A DNA stretch of 5,191 nt from Verrucomicrobiota bacterium (lineage in GTDB: Bacteria > Verrucomicrobiota > Verrucomicrobiia > Limisphaerales > UBA9464). The notes beneath the pieces were generated by a model. It made no database searches and was not told the origin of the DNA. It worked only from the letters and a program-made list of their open reading frames with translations. The DNA lies in contig CANHYD010000195.1 of NCBI GenBank assembly GCA_947464705.1, positions 1-5,191 on the forward strand, in the 5' to 3' direction. Shown here piece by piece: positions 1 through 4,901 of the stretch (position 1 is its first letter; each line of letters opens with the position of its first letter). The position numbers and the translations under genes are program-made.

Positions 1-257
1 CCGGGCGGTCTGAGGGTTCGGAATCGTCAATGGGCGGTCTGTGGGTGTGGTGGCCTCACTGGGTGACACAGGGTTTGTGGGTTGGGCGGGAACGCCGGGT
101 CGGGGGACCCGGCCTACAGGGTGAGCCCGTAGGCTGGGCGCTGTGCTGTAGGCCCGGTGCCCTCACCGGGCGGTCTGAGGGTTCGGAATCGTCAATGGGC
201 GGTCTGTGGGTGTGGTATCCTTACCGGGCGACCCAGCGTTTGGGGCCGGGTGGGAAC
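1..257. repeat. ~165-bp direct repeat, two copies (left one cut by the window edge)
   Basis: Bases 1-51 recur without a mismatch at 166-216, a spacing of 165 bp. The similarity continues with scattered substitutions to about base 92 in the first copy and 257 in the second. Inside each copy the 10-mer GGGCGGTCTG occurs twice, 29 bp apart (3-12 and 32-41; 168-177 and 197-206), with a weaker third echo (CTGGGTGAC near 59, CCGGGCGAC near 224). The first copy is cut by the window edge, so the array may extend further left. It carries no credible gene; this is the intergenic region downstream of the membrane protein gene that ends at 284. Confidence 0.85.
93..172. repeat. Inverted pair of REP-like hairpins with GTAG heads
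   Basis: Two hairpin elements face each other. The right one, on the plus strand, has the head GTAG at 148-151, then an 8-bp perfect stem (152-159 with 164-171) and the loop CCCT. The left one, read on the minus strand, has GTAG (CTAC at 114-117), then an 8-bp perfect stem (94-101 with 106-113) and a four-base loop. As a pair they form a 27-bp imperfect inverted repeat, 22 of 27 matching, with a 26-base spacer. A GTAG head followed by a GC-rich hairpin is the known design of REP elements mobilised by RAYT (Y1 tyrosine) transposases; no RAYT gene lies in this window. Lying 113-190 bp past the stop codon at 284, they could also act as a mRNA 3' end stabiliser or a weak terminator for the leftward operon, which is inference. 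Confidence 0.75.
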
Positions 258-283
258 ACGGTTGGTATCGGTGCAGTGATCGG

Positions 284-2953
284 TCAGTGTCGGCGTTTTT
301 GGCGTCGTTGCCAGAGGACCAGCGCCCCTGTTCCGACGATCATGAGAGTCCAGGTTTCGGGTTCGGGCACGATGGCCGGGGTAGTGAGGGGATCGACTGG
401 GGTGAGACCAGCGGCCTTGTATTGGGCTTTGGTCTCGAGGACGACGGCTCCGCTGACCGGCGTGACCAGTTGCCAGAGTCCAGCCAGGGCGACGGCCTCC
501 GTGGTTTTGCGTTGCCGGCGCAGTTGGTTGATTTGGTCACGGGCCCAGAGGCGGACGAGATGGCGCGATGCGGTGGGGCCGTTCGTGTTTCCATTTTCGG
601 ATCGCTCGCGGCGCCAGTGCCACTCGGGAGCCAGCCCAGTCCAGGTATCGAGAAACCGTTTCAGATCGTCGTCCAAAGTGCCGAGTCGGGGCAGGGATTC
701 ATACAGGGACTGTGAGGACCATTCCTTGGCGGCGACATGGGGCCCCGCCGTGAGCTGGAGGTCCACCAGTCGGGCTCCCGTGGCTTCGCCTCGCTGGAGT
801 CGCTGCGTGATCGACTGGGGATCACCCAAGAGAACGGGCACGTTGCCATGGATCCAAAGCACCGTACCGCCGGCCTGTTGAGAAGCCCAACCCCAGGCAG
901 CCTCTAGCGCCGGTAGCGGATCGTGGCCGCCCTCGAACTTCGGCGTGTTGCGTTCCATCTGCTCGACGGCGGCCTTGAAGGGGCCTTCGTTGATGGTTGC
1001 CGCGTCGCGGATTCCGTCCTCGTAAGCCCAGAGGCGCAGGTCGCCTCGGGCTGGCGTTGAAGCCAGATACTGCCGGAGTGCCTCCCAGCCATCCCGTCCG
1101 TCTCGGCCTCCGTCCACCACCACGGCCAACCTCCCTCGAGAGGGGTTTGTGACGGAAGAGATCGCTTGTCGCACGGTGGCGTGCGGAGTCGAACGGTCAT
1201 CGATGCTCCATGGACTGGTGGCCTCGGCCTTGCGCTGCAGTTTCAAGGTGGGGAACGCGTGGGGCCCCCAATGGAACGGGATGGTCGCTGTCAGGTGGTT
1301 GGTGCCGGTGCTGTTCCAGCCCCAGGCGGACGGCGGGTTCAGGATCTTTTGTGGGGACTCAAGCCAGACGAGATGTTGCAGAGTCTCGGCGAAGGCAAAG
1401 TTGCGTTCCACGATGCGGGGCCAGACGAAGGCGACCTCCTGGGCCCCCAGCGGTGTCAGGGGTGCGGTGATGCCGAGGCGGACCTTCATGGTTCCGCCCT
1501 TGGGGGGCACCGGAAAGCATTGCATGAGCACGCGGTCGGGGCCGGAGGTGGTGACGAGGACGGGGTCGCGTCGCTGGGCGACGGCCACTTGTTGATAGGC
1601 GGCGCGGACCTCGCCGCGGCCAGCGAAGGCGGCTTCTCGTTCTTCGCCGTACACCCAGAGGGTCAGGCGCGAAACGACCCCACCGGGGGGCAACTGGATT
1701 TCGGCCCGAGCCTCGCGTTGGCGCGACGCATGGTCGTTGCGGAATTCGAGGATCCATTCGGTGTACCCCCAACCGTCGTCGGCGTTGCTGGTGACATCGA
1801 GGCGGGACGATTGTAGGGACAGGCCGGACACATGGCCGGCAACCGCCTCACCGCCGACCGATCGGTCCCACTCGAAGTCTTCGAACATCTGCCGACCGAC
1901 GCCCCGCAGGGAACCCAGCGGGGGACGGACTTCATTGAAGGCGCGGCCAGTGACCTGAAAATACACCGCCTGGGCGGCTTCTGGCGTGACGGTGAAGGGG
2001 CGGGATTTGCGGTTCTCGAACGGATCCAACGCATTGTCCCACATCTGGCGCCGAGTCCCATAGCAGGCGCGCAGCACCGTTTCTTCGGTGCCCCATTTTC
2101 GCAGCCACCGGATGGACGCCCGCCGGTCGGAGGGTTCTTCGGCATCAATGGCGTCGCGCAACGCGCGTGCCGTGAAAAACTCCGGCAGTGCCAACACGGC
2201 CAAAATCAGCAATGCCCCGGTGGCGGCGGTCCAGGTGTGGCGTGGCCCGATGATCGAGTTTGCTTGAGCGCGTTTTCGGCAGGCCGATCGAAGGCGGAGA
2301 CCAAAAATCCACGCGATCAAGGGGGCCAACGGGATGAGTCCCACGCCGTAGAACAGGATGCCGACTGCAGCCAGCGGCGTGACCGGGGCGTAGGCCACGG
2401 CGTAAGCCCCGGAGATGCCCAAGGAAGCAGACAACATCCAGGCGAACCATCGGGGCAGGGGTTGAGTAGAGCGTTCCAGATACCAGAGTCCCAAGGCATT
2501 GGTGATGGGCACCAAGGCGATGAGCAGGATGTGGAATGGGGTGGGGATGGGATCGAGGAGTTCGGATGCTGAGGGGCGTTCGACCCATTCGAGAATCAGG
2601 GTTCCCAGCGGCAATAGAACGCCCAGAAAGGCGCGGAGGATGAGCCACAGCCAACTTTTTCCGGATCGGCCTTCGGCAGATGGTGAGGGTGCCTGGGCTT
2701 GGCTTAGAGCCGTGGAGATGGGAGTAGGAATGGTGGGGATCTCGAGGAGGCTGGGATCCACTTGCGCGAGGATGCGCCGGACATCCGACTCGGTGACCAC
2801 GGACAGGTTCAGGGAAGCCGCCTCGCGTTCGACGTGGTCGCGCAAATCGGCGACGACTTCGTCCGCCTCGGCACCGTCAGCGGCGAAGCGGGCGCGGTGC
2901 CGGTCGAGGGAGAGTTGAAGGGCAGCGCGGGCGGTGGGGGTCCAGGTGGTCAT
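284..2953 (-). CDS. PEP-CTERM family integral membrane protein with VIT-like and degenerate vWA-like domains
   Basis: The protein has 889 residues. Residues 5-70 form a charged helical domain (VVADLRDHVEREAASL at 33-48, then SDVRRILAQVDP at 56-67) that resembles the HAAS/permease-prefix domains found in partners of PadR regulators. Hydrophobic segments lie near 100-123, 140-158, 168-190, 194-219 and 240-260. A VIT-like domain spans about 395-500 (WILEFRND at 400-407, CFPVPPKGG at 479-487). A vWA-like fold covers about 605-735, but its metal site reads VVVDGGRDGRD where DxSxS is expected, so metal binding is doubtful. The tail LVTPVSGAVVLETKAQY (829-845), VPEPE (862-866), a hydrophobic stretch and WQRRQKRR is a PEP-CTERM sorting signal, cut and anchored by an exosortase encoded elsewhere. 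The layout fits the PEP-CTERM integral membrane protein family described as TIGR02921. The ATG overlaps the padR stop (ATGA), which fixes the start. Its substrate or cell function is unknown. Confidence 0.93.
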   Translation of the reverse strand: MTTWTPTARAALQLSLDRHRARFAADGAEADEVVADLRDHVEREAASLNLSVVTESDVRRILAQVDPSLLEIPTIPTPISTALSQAQAPSPSAEGRSGKSWLWLILRAFLGVLLPLGTLILEWVERPSASELLDPIPTPFHILLIALVPITNALGLWYLERSTQPLPRWFAWMLSASLGISGAYAVAYAPVTPLAAVGILFYGVGLIPLAPLIAWIFGLRLRSACRKRAQANSIIGPRHTWTAATGALLILAVLALPEFFTARALRDAIDAEEPSDRRASIRWLRKWGTEETVLRACYGTRRQMWDNALDPFENRKSRPFTVTPEAAQAVYFQVTGRAFNEVRPPLGSLRGVGRQMFEDFEWDRSVGGEAVAGHVSGLSLQSSRLDVTSNADDGWGYTEWILEFRNDHASRQREARAEIQLPPGGVVSRLTLWVYGEEREAAFAGRGEVRAAYQQVAVAQRRDPVLVTTSGPDRVLMQCFPVPPKGGTMKVRLGITAPLTPLGAQEVAFVWPRIVERNFAFAETLQHLVWLESPQKILNPPSAWGWNSTGTNHLTATIPFHWGPHAFPTLKLQRKAEATSPWSIDDRSTPHATVRQAISSVTNPSRGRLAVVVDGGRDGRDGWEALRQYLASTPARGDLRLWAYEDGIRDAATINEGPFKAAVEQMERNTPKFEGGHDPLPALEAAWGWASQQAGGTVLWIHGNVPVLLGDPQSITQRLQRGEATGARLVDLQLTAGPHVAAKEWSSQSLYESLPRLGTLDDDLKRFLDTWTGLAPEWHWRRERSENGNTNGPTASRHLVRLWARDQINQLRRQRKTTEAVALAGLWQLVTPVSGAVVLETKAQYKAAGLTPVDPLTTPAIVPEPETWTLMIVGTGALVLWQRRQKRRH
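2950..2953 (-). promoter_or_regulatory. ATGA stop/start overlap coupling the PadR gene to the membrane protein gene
   Basis: On the minus strand the ATG of the large membrane protein gene (2953-2951) and the TGA of the padR-like gene (2952-2950) share two bases. This arrangement usually gives translational coupling by re-initiation of terminating ribosomes. It implies that the regulator and the membrane protein are made together from one transcript. Confidence 0.8.
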
Positions 2954-3288
2954 AGTTGGCCTCCGACTTGTCGGGTGCTGCGCTCAAGGGTTTCGAGGAA
3001 CACGTTCATGGTCTCCAAGGTGCGAAGTCCTTCGGGGGTCAGGGAGTAGTACTTGCGGGCGGGGCCGCTGCTGGATTCCTCGAGGCGGGTGGTGACGAGG
3101 CCGGCGAGTCGCAGGCGGGACATCAGGGGATAGAGGGTTCCTTCGGTGAGGCCCATTCCGGGCACTTGCGAGAGCTCTTTGACCAGTTCGTAGCCGTAGC
3201 GTTCACGGATGGCGAGAGTCCGCAGGATGCACAGTTCGAGGACGCCCTTGCGCATTTGGACCACCCAATTGTCAAAGAAGTCCGACAT
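2950..3288 (-). CDS. PadR-family transcriptional regulator
   Basis: This 112-residue protein is a short PadR regulator, a winged helix-turn-helix DNA-binding protein that normally works as a dimer. Family marks are clear: RKGVLELCILRTLAIRERYGYEL (helix 1 and the GYEL signature, residues 13-35, split here as RKGVLELCILRTL and RYGYEL), the recognition-helix segment LTEGTLYPLMSRL (47-59), the wing GPARKYYSLTPEG (75-87), and a C-terminal dimerisation helix (88-107). The start is the ATG at 3288, which gives the usual N-terminus for the family; an upstream in-frame extension would overlap the lipoprotein gene and has no family match. No good Shine-Dalgarno precedes it. It lies 23 bp after the lipoprotein gene and overlaps the membrane protein gene by 4 bp. 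PadR proteins often repress their own operon, so the direct repeats at 4072-4098 are possible but unproven targets. Confidence 0.95.
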   Translation of the reverse strand: MSDFFDNWVVQMRKGVLELCILRTLAIRERYGYELVKELSQVPGMGLTEGTLYPLMSRLRLAGLVTTRLEESSSGPARKYYSLTPEGLRTLETMNVFLETLERSTRQVGGQL

Positions 3289-3311
3289 GGCTTGTTGGGG
3301 CGAGGGGCTGA

Positions 3312-3662
3312 TCAGAACCAGGAGGTCTTGGCGGTGACCGAGACGTTCAGGTCGGGGTGAATCACGGCCTCGACTCGGTACCGGCCTTGGGGTTCGAAGT
3401 AGCCCTGTTTTCCAGAGTCCACGGTTCGCTGTGCGGCATCGAAGCGCAGGCCGAGGCCGGATTCGCCACTGGGTTTGATCGTCCAGCGGTGTTGCGTGTT
3501 CGGTTCGAGGGTGGGGAGGCGTTCTGAAAATCCCGACCCGGAGACGACGATGTTGCTCAAGGTGTGGGGCGAGTCGTTCTTCACGGTGATGCGCGGGGCG
3601 GGGTTGCAGCCGCACAGGGCGGCGACGAGGCCTAGGGCAAGGAGGCTGGGGATGGCAGTCAT
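3312..3662 (-). CDS. Small hypothetical lipoprotein
   Basis: The product has 116 residues. The N-terminus is a hydrophobic stretch (PSLLALGLVAALCG, residues 5-18) ending in the lipobox LCGC, so Cys19 is the probable lipidated residue and the mature protein has about 98 residues. It is odd that no Lys or Arg precedes the hydrophobic core, which weakens but does not exclude the signal peptide. The mature part is rich in Thr, Ser and alternating hydrophobic residues (RITVKNDSPHTLSNIVVSGS at 24-43; YRVEAVIHPDLNVSVTAKTS at 95-114), consistent with a small beta-sandwich; no named family is recognised. The ATG at 3662 is the only in-frame start in this stretch and has no clear Shine-Dalgarno. It sits 55 bp after the small membrane protein gene and 23 bp before padR, so it probably belongs to the same operon and is anchored in the envelope. 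Confidence 0.85.
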   Translation of the reverse strand: MTAIPSLLALGLVAALCGCNPAPRITVKNDSPHTLSNIVVSGSGFSERLPTLEPNTQHRWTIKPSGESGLGLRFDAAQRTVDSGKQGYFEPQGRYRVEAVIHPDLNVSVTAKTSWF

Positions 3663-3717
3663 GGCTGAGGGTCTGGGGAAGCAGTCGGGAGATCCGGGTG
3701 CGATGGATCGGCGCTGT

Positions 3718-4062
3718 TCAGGCGATGTCCGGGTGTCGCGGTTCGGTGGTGGGTGTTTTAGGTCGGAGGGCCCGCAGGACCCAGCGGATGGCGCCGTAAA
3801 GGGTGAGGTGGGGGAGGAGCCACAGGAGGGCGTACAGCCAACCGAACATCAGTGCGAACAATTCGGGGGCTCCGGATTGTTCGGCGGGTCGGTCGGCGGT
3901 GGTTGCTGCGCCGAAAGCCAGGGCCCACCCGACGGTCAGGGTGATGAGGGCGACGGTCCACCATGGCATCCACTTCGCTCTGATCCATCGCAGCGTGAGC
4001 AGGATGGTGGGCAACAGGAGGAATCCCATAGTGCAAGCGAGGCAAGGCCAGCTTGTCGTCAT
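3718..4062 (-). CDS. Small hydrophobic membrane protein, function unknown
   Basis: A 114-residue protein with three likely membrane segments: about residues 11-26 (TMGFLLLPTILLTLRW region), 34-53 (PWWTVALITLTVGWALAFGA) and 67-92 (LFALMFGWLYALLWLLPHL region). They are linked by a basic loop (RWIRAK, 25-30) and a short polar loop (TTADRPAEQSGAPE, 54-67). The C-terminal tail is basic and polar (RALRPKTPTTEPRHPDIA). No family is recognised. The ATG at 4062 is preferred over an in-frame TTG at 4080 and over a later ATG at 4029; none has a Shine-Dalgarno, and starting at 4029 would still keep most of the first segment. It is the first gene of the inferred leftward operon, 55 bp before the lipoprotein gene. 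Reading frame, hydrophobic pattern and gene order support it as real, but it has no known homologue that I can name. Confidence 0.72.
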   Translation of the reverse strand: MTTSWPCLACTMGFLLLPTILLTLRWIRAKWMPWWTVALITLTVGWALAFGAATTADRPAEQSGAPELFALMFGWLYALLWLLPHLTLYGAIRWVLRALRPKTPTTEPRHPDIA

Positions 4063-4071
4063 AGGTACTTT

Positions 4072-4098
4072 GTGACGCAAGGTAGCTGGTGTCGCAAG
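4072..4098. promoter_or_regulatory. Candidate operator: two 10-bp direct repeats upstream of the operon
   Basis: GTGACGCAAG at 4072-4081 and GTGTCGCAAG at 4089-4098 differ at one base and are 17 bp apart. They lie 10-36 bp upstream of the first start codon (4062) of the leftward gene cluster, where a promoter is expected. The first copy is part of a short near-palindrome, TTGTGACGCAA (4070-4080). On the minus strand the copies read CTTGCGACAC and CTTGCGTCAC, and the first could serve as a weak -35 (TTGCGA), though no convincing -10 follows. A regulator binding site is possible; which protein binds is not shown. Confidence 0.3.
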
Positions 4099-4130
4099 TG
4101 TTTGTTTTGGTTTTGTGGGTTTGGGAATTG

Positions 4131-4202
4131 GCGTGGGTGTGGGCGTGGGTGTGGGCGTGGGTCTGGGTGTGGGTCTGGGTGTGGGTCTGGGTGTGGGTGT
4201 GG
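4131..4202. repeat. Six tandem 12-mers (G-rich minisatellite with quadruplex potential)
   Basis: Exactly six 12-base units follow one another: GCGTGGGTGTGG twice, GCGTGGGTCTGG once, GTGTGGGTCTGG twice and GTGTGGGTGTGG once. Each unit is itself two hexamers, so GGG occurs every six bases with three-base loops, which fits the usual G-quadruplex pattern on the plus strand. The array lies 69 bp upstream of the first gene of the leftward operon, so the C-rich strand is the operon's coding strand. It directly abuts the first copy of the 129-bp repeat at 4202. It is in no credible gene; any long translation through it only gives alternating Val-Trp or Pro-His repeats. Confidence 0.9.
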
Positions 4203-4330
4203 CTCCGCGGGACCGGTCCTGCGCGCGCAGGGAAGCTCGGGGGAGCTATGGACTTTTCGCGCTGTGCGCGAAGGGGGGAGGGTGATCGCTTCCAGTGCTT
4301 GCTTCGGCCCGGTCCCGCTGCCGCTGGGTG
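4202..4330. repeat. 129-bp palindrome-rich repeat, copy 1
   Basis: This copy starts GCTCCGCGGGACCGGTCC and ends CCGCTGCCGCTGGGTG. It is nearly identical to 4454-4583. It contains three perfect palindromic motifs: GGACCGGTCC (10 bp), CTGCGCGCGCAG (12 bp) and a hairpin with the 7-bp stem TTCGCGC/GCGCGAA around a TGT loop. No gene is encoded. It could be a non-autonomous mobile repeat or a structured intergenic element; the family is not one I recognise by name. Confidence 0.85.
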
Positions 4331-4355
4331 ATGTCCGGGGTGATGTTGCTGACTT

Positions 4356-4442
4356 TTGGGGACAGGCTCCCTTGGGAGGATTGGAGATTGGAGATAGGCT
4401 GGACTTTGGATGGATTGCGGATTGGGGACAGGCTGTTTTGGG
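4356..4442. repeat. Short direct repeat TTGGGGACAGGCT in the spacer between large repeats
   Basis: The 13-mer TTGGGGACAGGCT occurs at 4356-4368 and 4422-4434, 66 bp apart, and the match continues into the next bases (…TTGGG) with three differences. The stretch between them is made of loosely repeated GGATTGGAGATT-like words. This spacer separates copies 1 and 2 of the 129-bp repeat and encodes no gene. Confidence 0.6.
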
Positions 4443-4453
4443 TCGGTGGGCAT

Positions 4454-4583
4454 GCTCCGCGGGACCGGTCCTGCGCGCGCAGGGAAGCTCGGGGGGAGGT
4501 ATGGACTTTTCGCGCTGTGCGCGAAGGGGAGAGGGTGATCGCTTCCAGTGCTTGCTCCGGCCCGGTCCCGCTGCCGCTGGGTG
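4454..4583. repeat. 129-bp palindrome-rich repeat, copy 2
   Basis: This is a 130-base copy, nearly identical to 4202-4330 with only a few substitutions or single-base indels, mainly in the G-runs. The same palindromes GGACCGGTCC and CTGCGCGCGCAG and the TTCGCGC/GCGCGAA hairpin are intact. The start-to-start distance to copy 1 is 252 bp. It is followed by GCGTT, shared with the sequence after copy 3 (CGTT), so the true unit may extend a little further. Confidence 0.85.
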
Positions 4584-4678
4584 CGTTGTGGGCGGATGGA
4601 AATTGGGCTCGGGAGGTGGTGGGTCTGGGAGGTTGTCGGTGCTTTTCGGGTGATGGTGAGGTGGGGTCGTGGGTGTGC

Positions 4679-4800
4679 GCTTCGCGGGTCGGGCCTCGTT
4701 CGCAGAGATTCTTCGGAAGGAGGAGCTTTCGCGCGGTGCGCGAGGGGTGGGTTGCTCAGACTCCACTGCTCTCCGCGGCCCGTCCCGCTGCCGCTGGGTG
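4679..4800. repeat. Palindrome-rich repeat, diverged copy 3
   Basis: A 122-base diverged copy in the same orientation. The left end (GCTTCGCGGG), the hairpin TCGCGC/GCGCGA with the loop changed to GGT, and the right end CCCGCTGCCGCTGGGTG followed by CGTT can be aligned with the other copies. The internal GGACCGGTCC and CTGCGCGCGCAG palindromes are lost. The pattern suggests that the hairpin and the right end are kept longest. Confidence 0.7.
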
Positions 4801-4854
4801 CGTTCATCGATCTGATGAGGCTAGTGCAGCGTCCCAATGAATTATTTATTAACA

Positions 4855-4900
4855 GGAACCTACCGTGCCATCGTTTGGACATGGCATGTCCGTAGGTTCC
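4855..4900 (+). promoter_or_regulatory. Hairpin just upstream of the transposase start
   Basis: GGAACCTAC at 4855-4863 pairs perfectly with GTAGGTTCC at 4892-4900, and an inner stem TGCCAT (4866-4871) pairs with ATGGCA (4881-4886) around a nine-base loop. The hairpin ends one base before the likely TTG start at 4902 and contains the only Shine-Dalgarno-like word, AGGT (4894-4897), in its right arm. If transcribed from outside it would mask that site, a known way for insertion sequences to stop translation from read-through transcripts. It may also lie in or near the left end of the element. Confidence 0.6.
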
Positions 4901-4901
4901 A

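Larger units (their letters stand above)
4063..4850. other. Gene-free repeat region between the operon and the insertion sequence
   Basis: About 790 bp hold no gene that I can support. The contents are the probable promoter region of the leftward operon (4063-4130), the 12-mer array, three copies of the ~129-bp palindromic repeat, and G-rich unique spacers (4331-4453, 4584-4678). Reading frames are open on both strands across the repeats, but this follows from GC-rich repeat composition; their translations repeat the same words in different frames and match no protein family. Confidence 0.75.

Noticed and set aside
217..283. Intrinsic terminator directly after the membrane protein gene
   Set aside because: On the minus strand no GC stem followed by a T-run is found in this stretch; the first strong hairpins are the REP-like elements further left, and they lack a T-run.
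30..881. Plus-strand open frame (283 codons) over the left repeats and the 3' end of the membrane protein gene
   Set aside because: It runs through both copies of the intergenic repeat and then antisense to a recognised PEP-CTERM tail; its composition is repeat-driven.
1832..2572. Plus-strand open frame (246 codons) opposite the PEP-CTERM membrane protein gene
   Set aside because: It is a GC-rich shadow of the minus-strand gene, Gln/Gly-rich, with no family pattern.
3289..3615. Upstream extension of the PadR gene to a start near 3615
   Set aside because: The extension would lie inside the lipoprotein gene in another frame, and the ATG at 3288 gives the normal PadR N-terminus and length.
3475..4653. 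Long plus-strand open frame (392 codons) across the lipoprotein gene and the repeats
   Set aside because: It is antisense to two likely genes, and its second half is a low-complexity Gly/Cys/Trp translation of the 12-mers and the 129-bp repeat; the same repeat is read twice as the same words.
4202..4800. Possible CRISPR array
   Set aside because: Only three copies of about 129 bp with long unequal spacers, one copy strongly diverged, and no cas gene; this does not fit repeat or spacer sizes of CRISPR.
3758..4882. Long minus-strand open frame (374 codons) covering the repeats and the small membrane protein gene
   Set aside because: The product is Pro/His/Arg/Ser-rich with repeated words from the intergenic repeats and a His-Thr run from the 12-mers; it overlaps the better-supported membrane protein gene in another frame.
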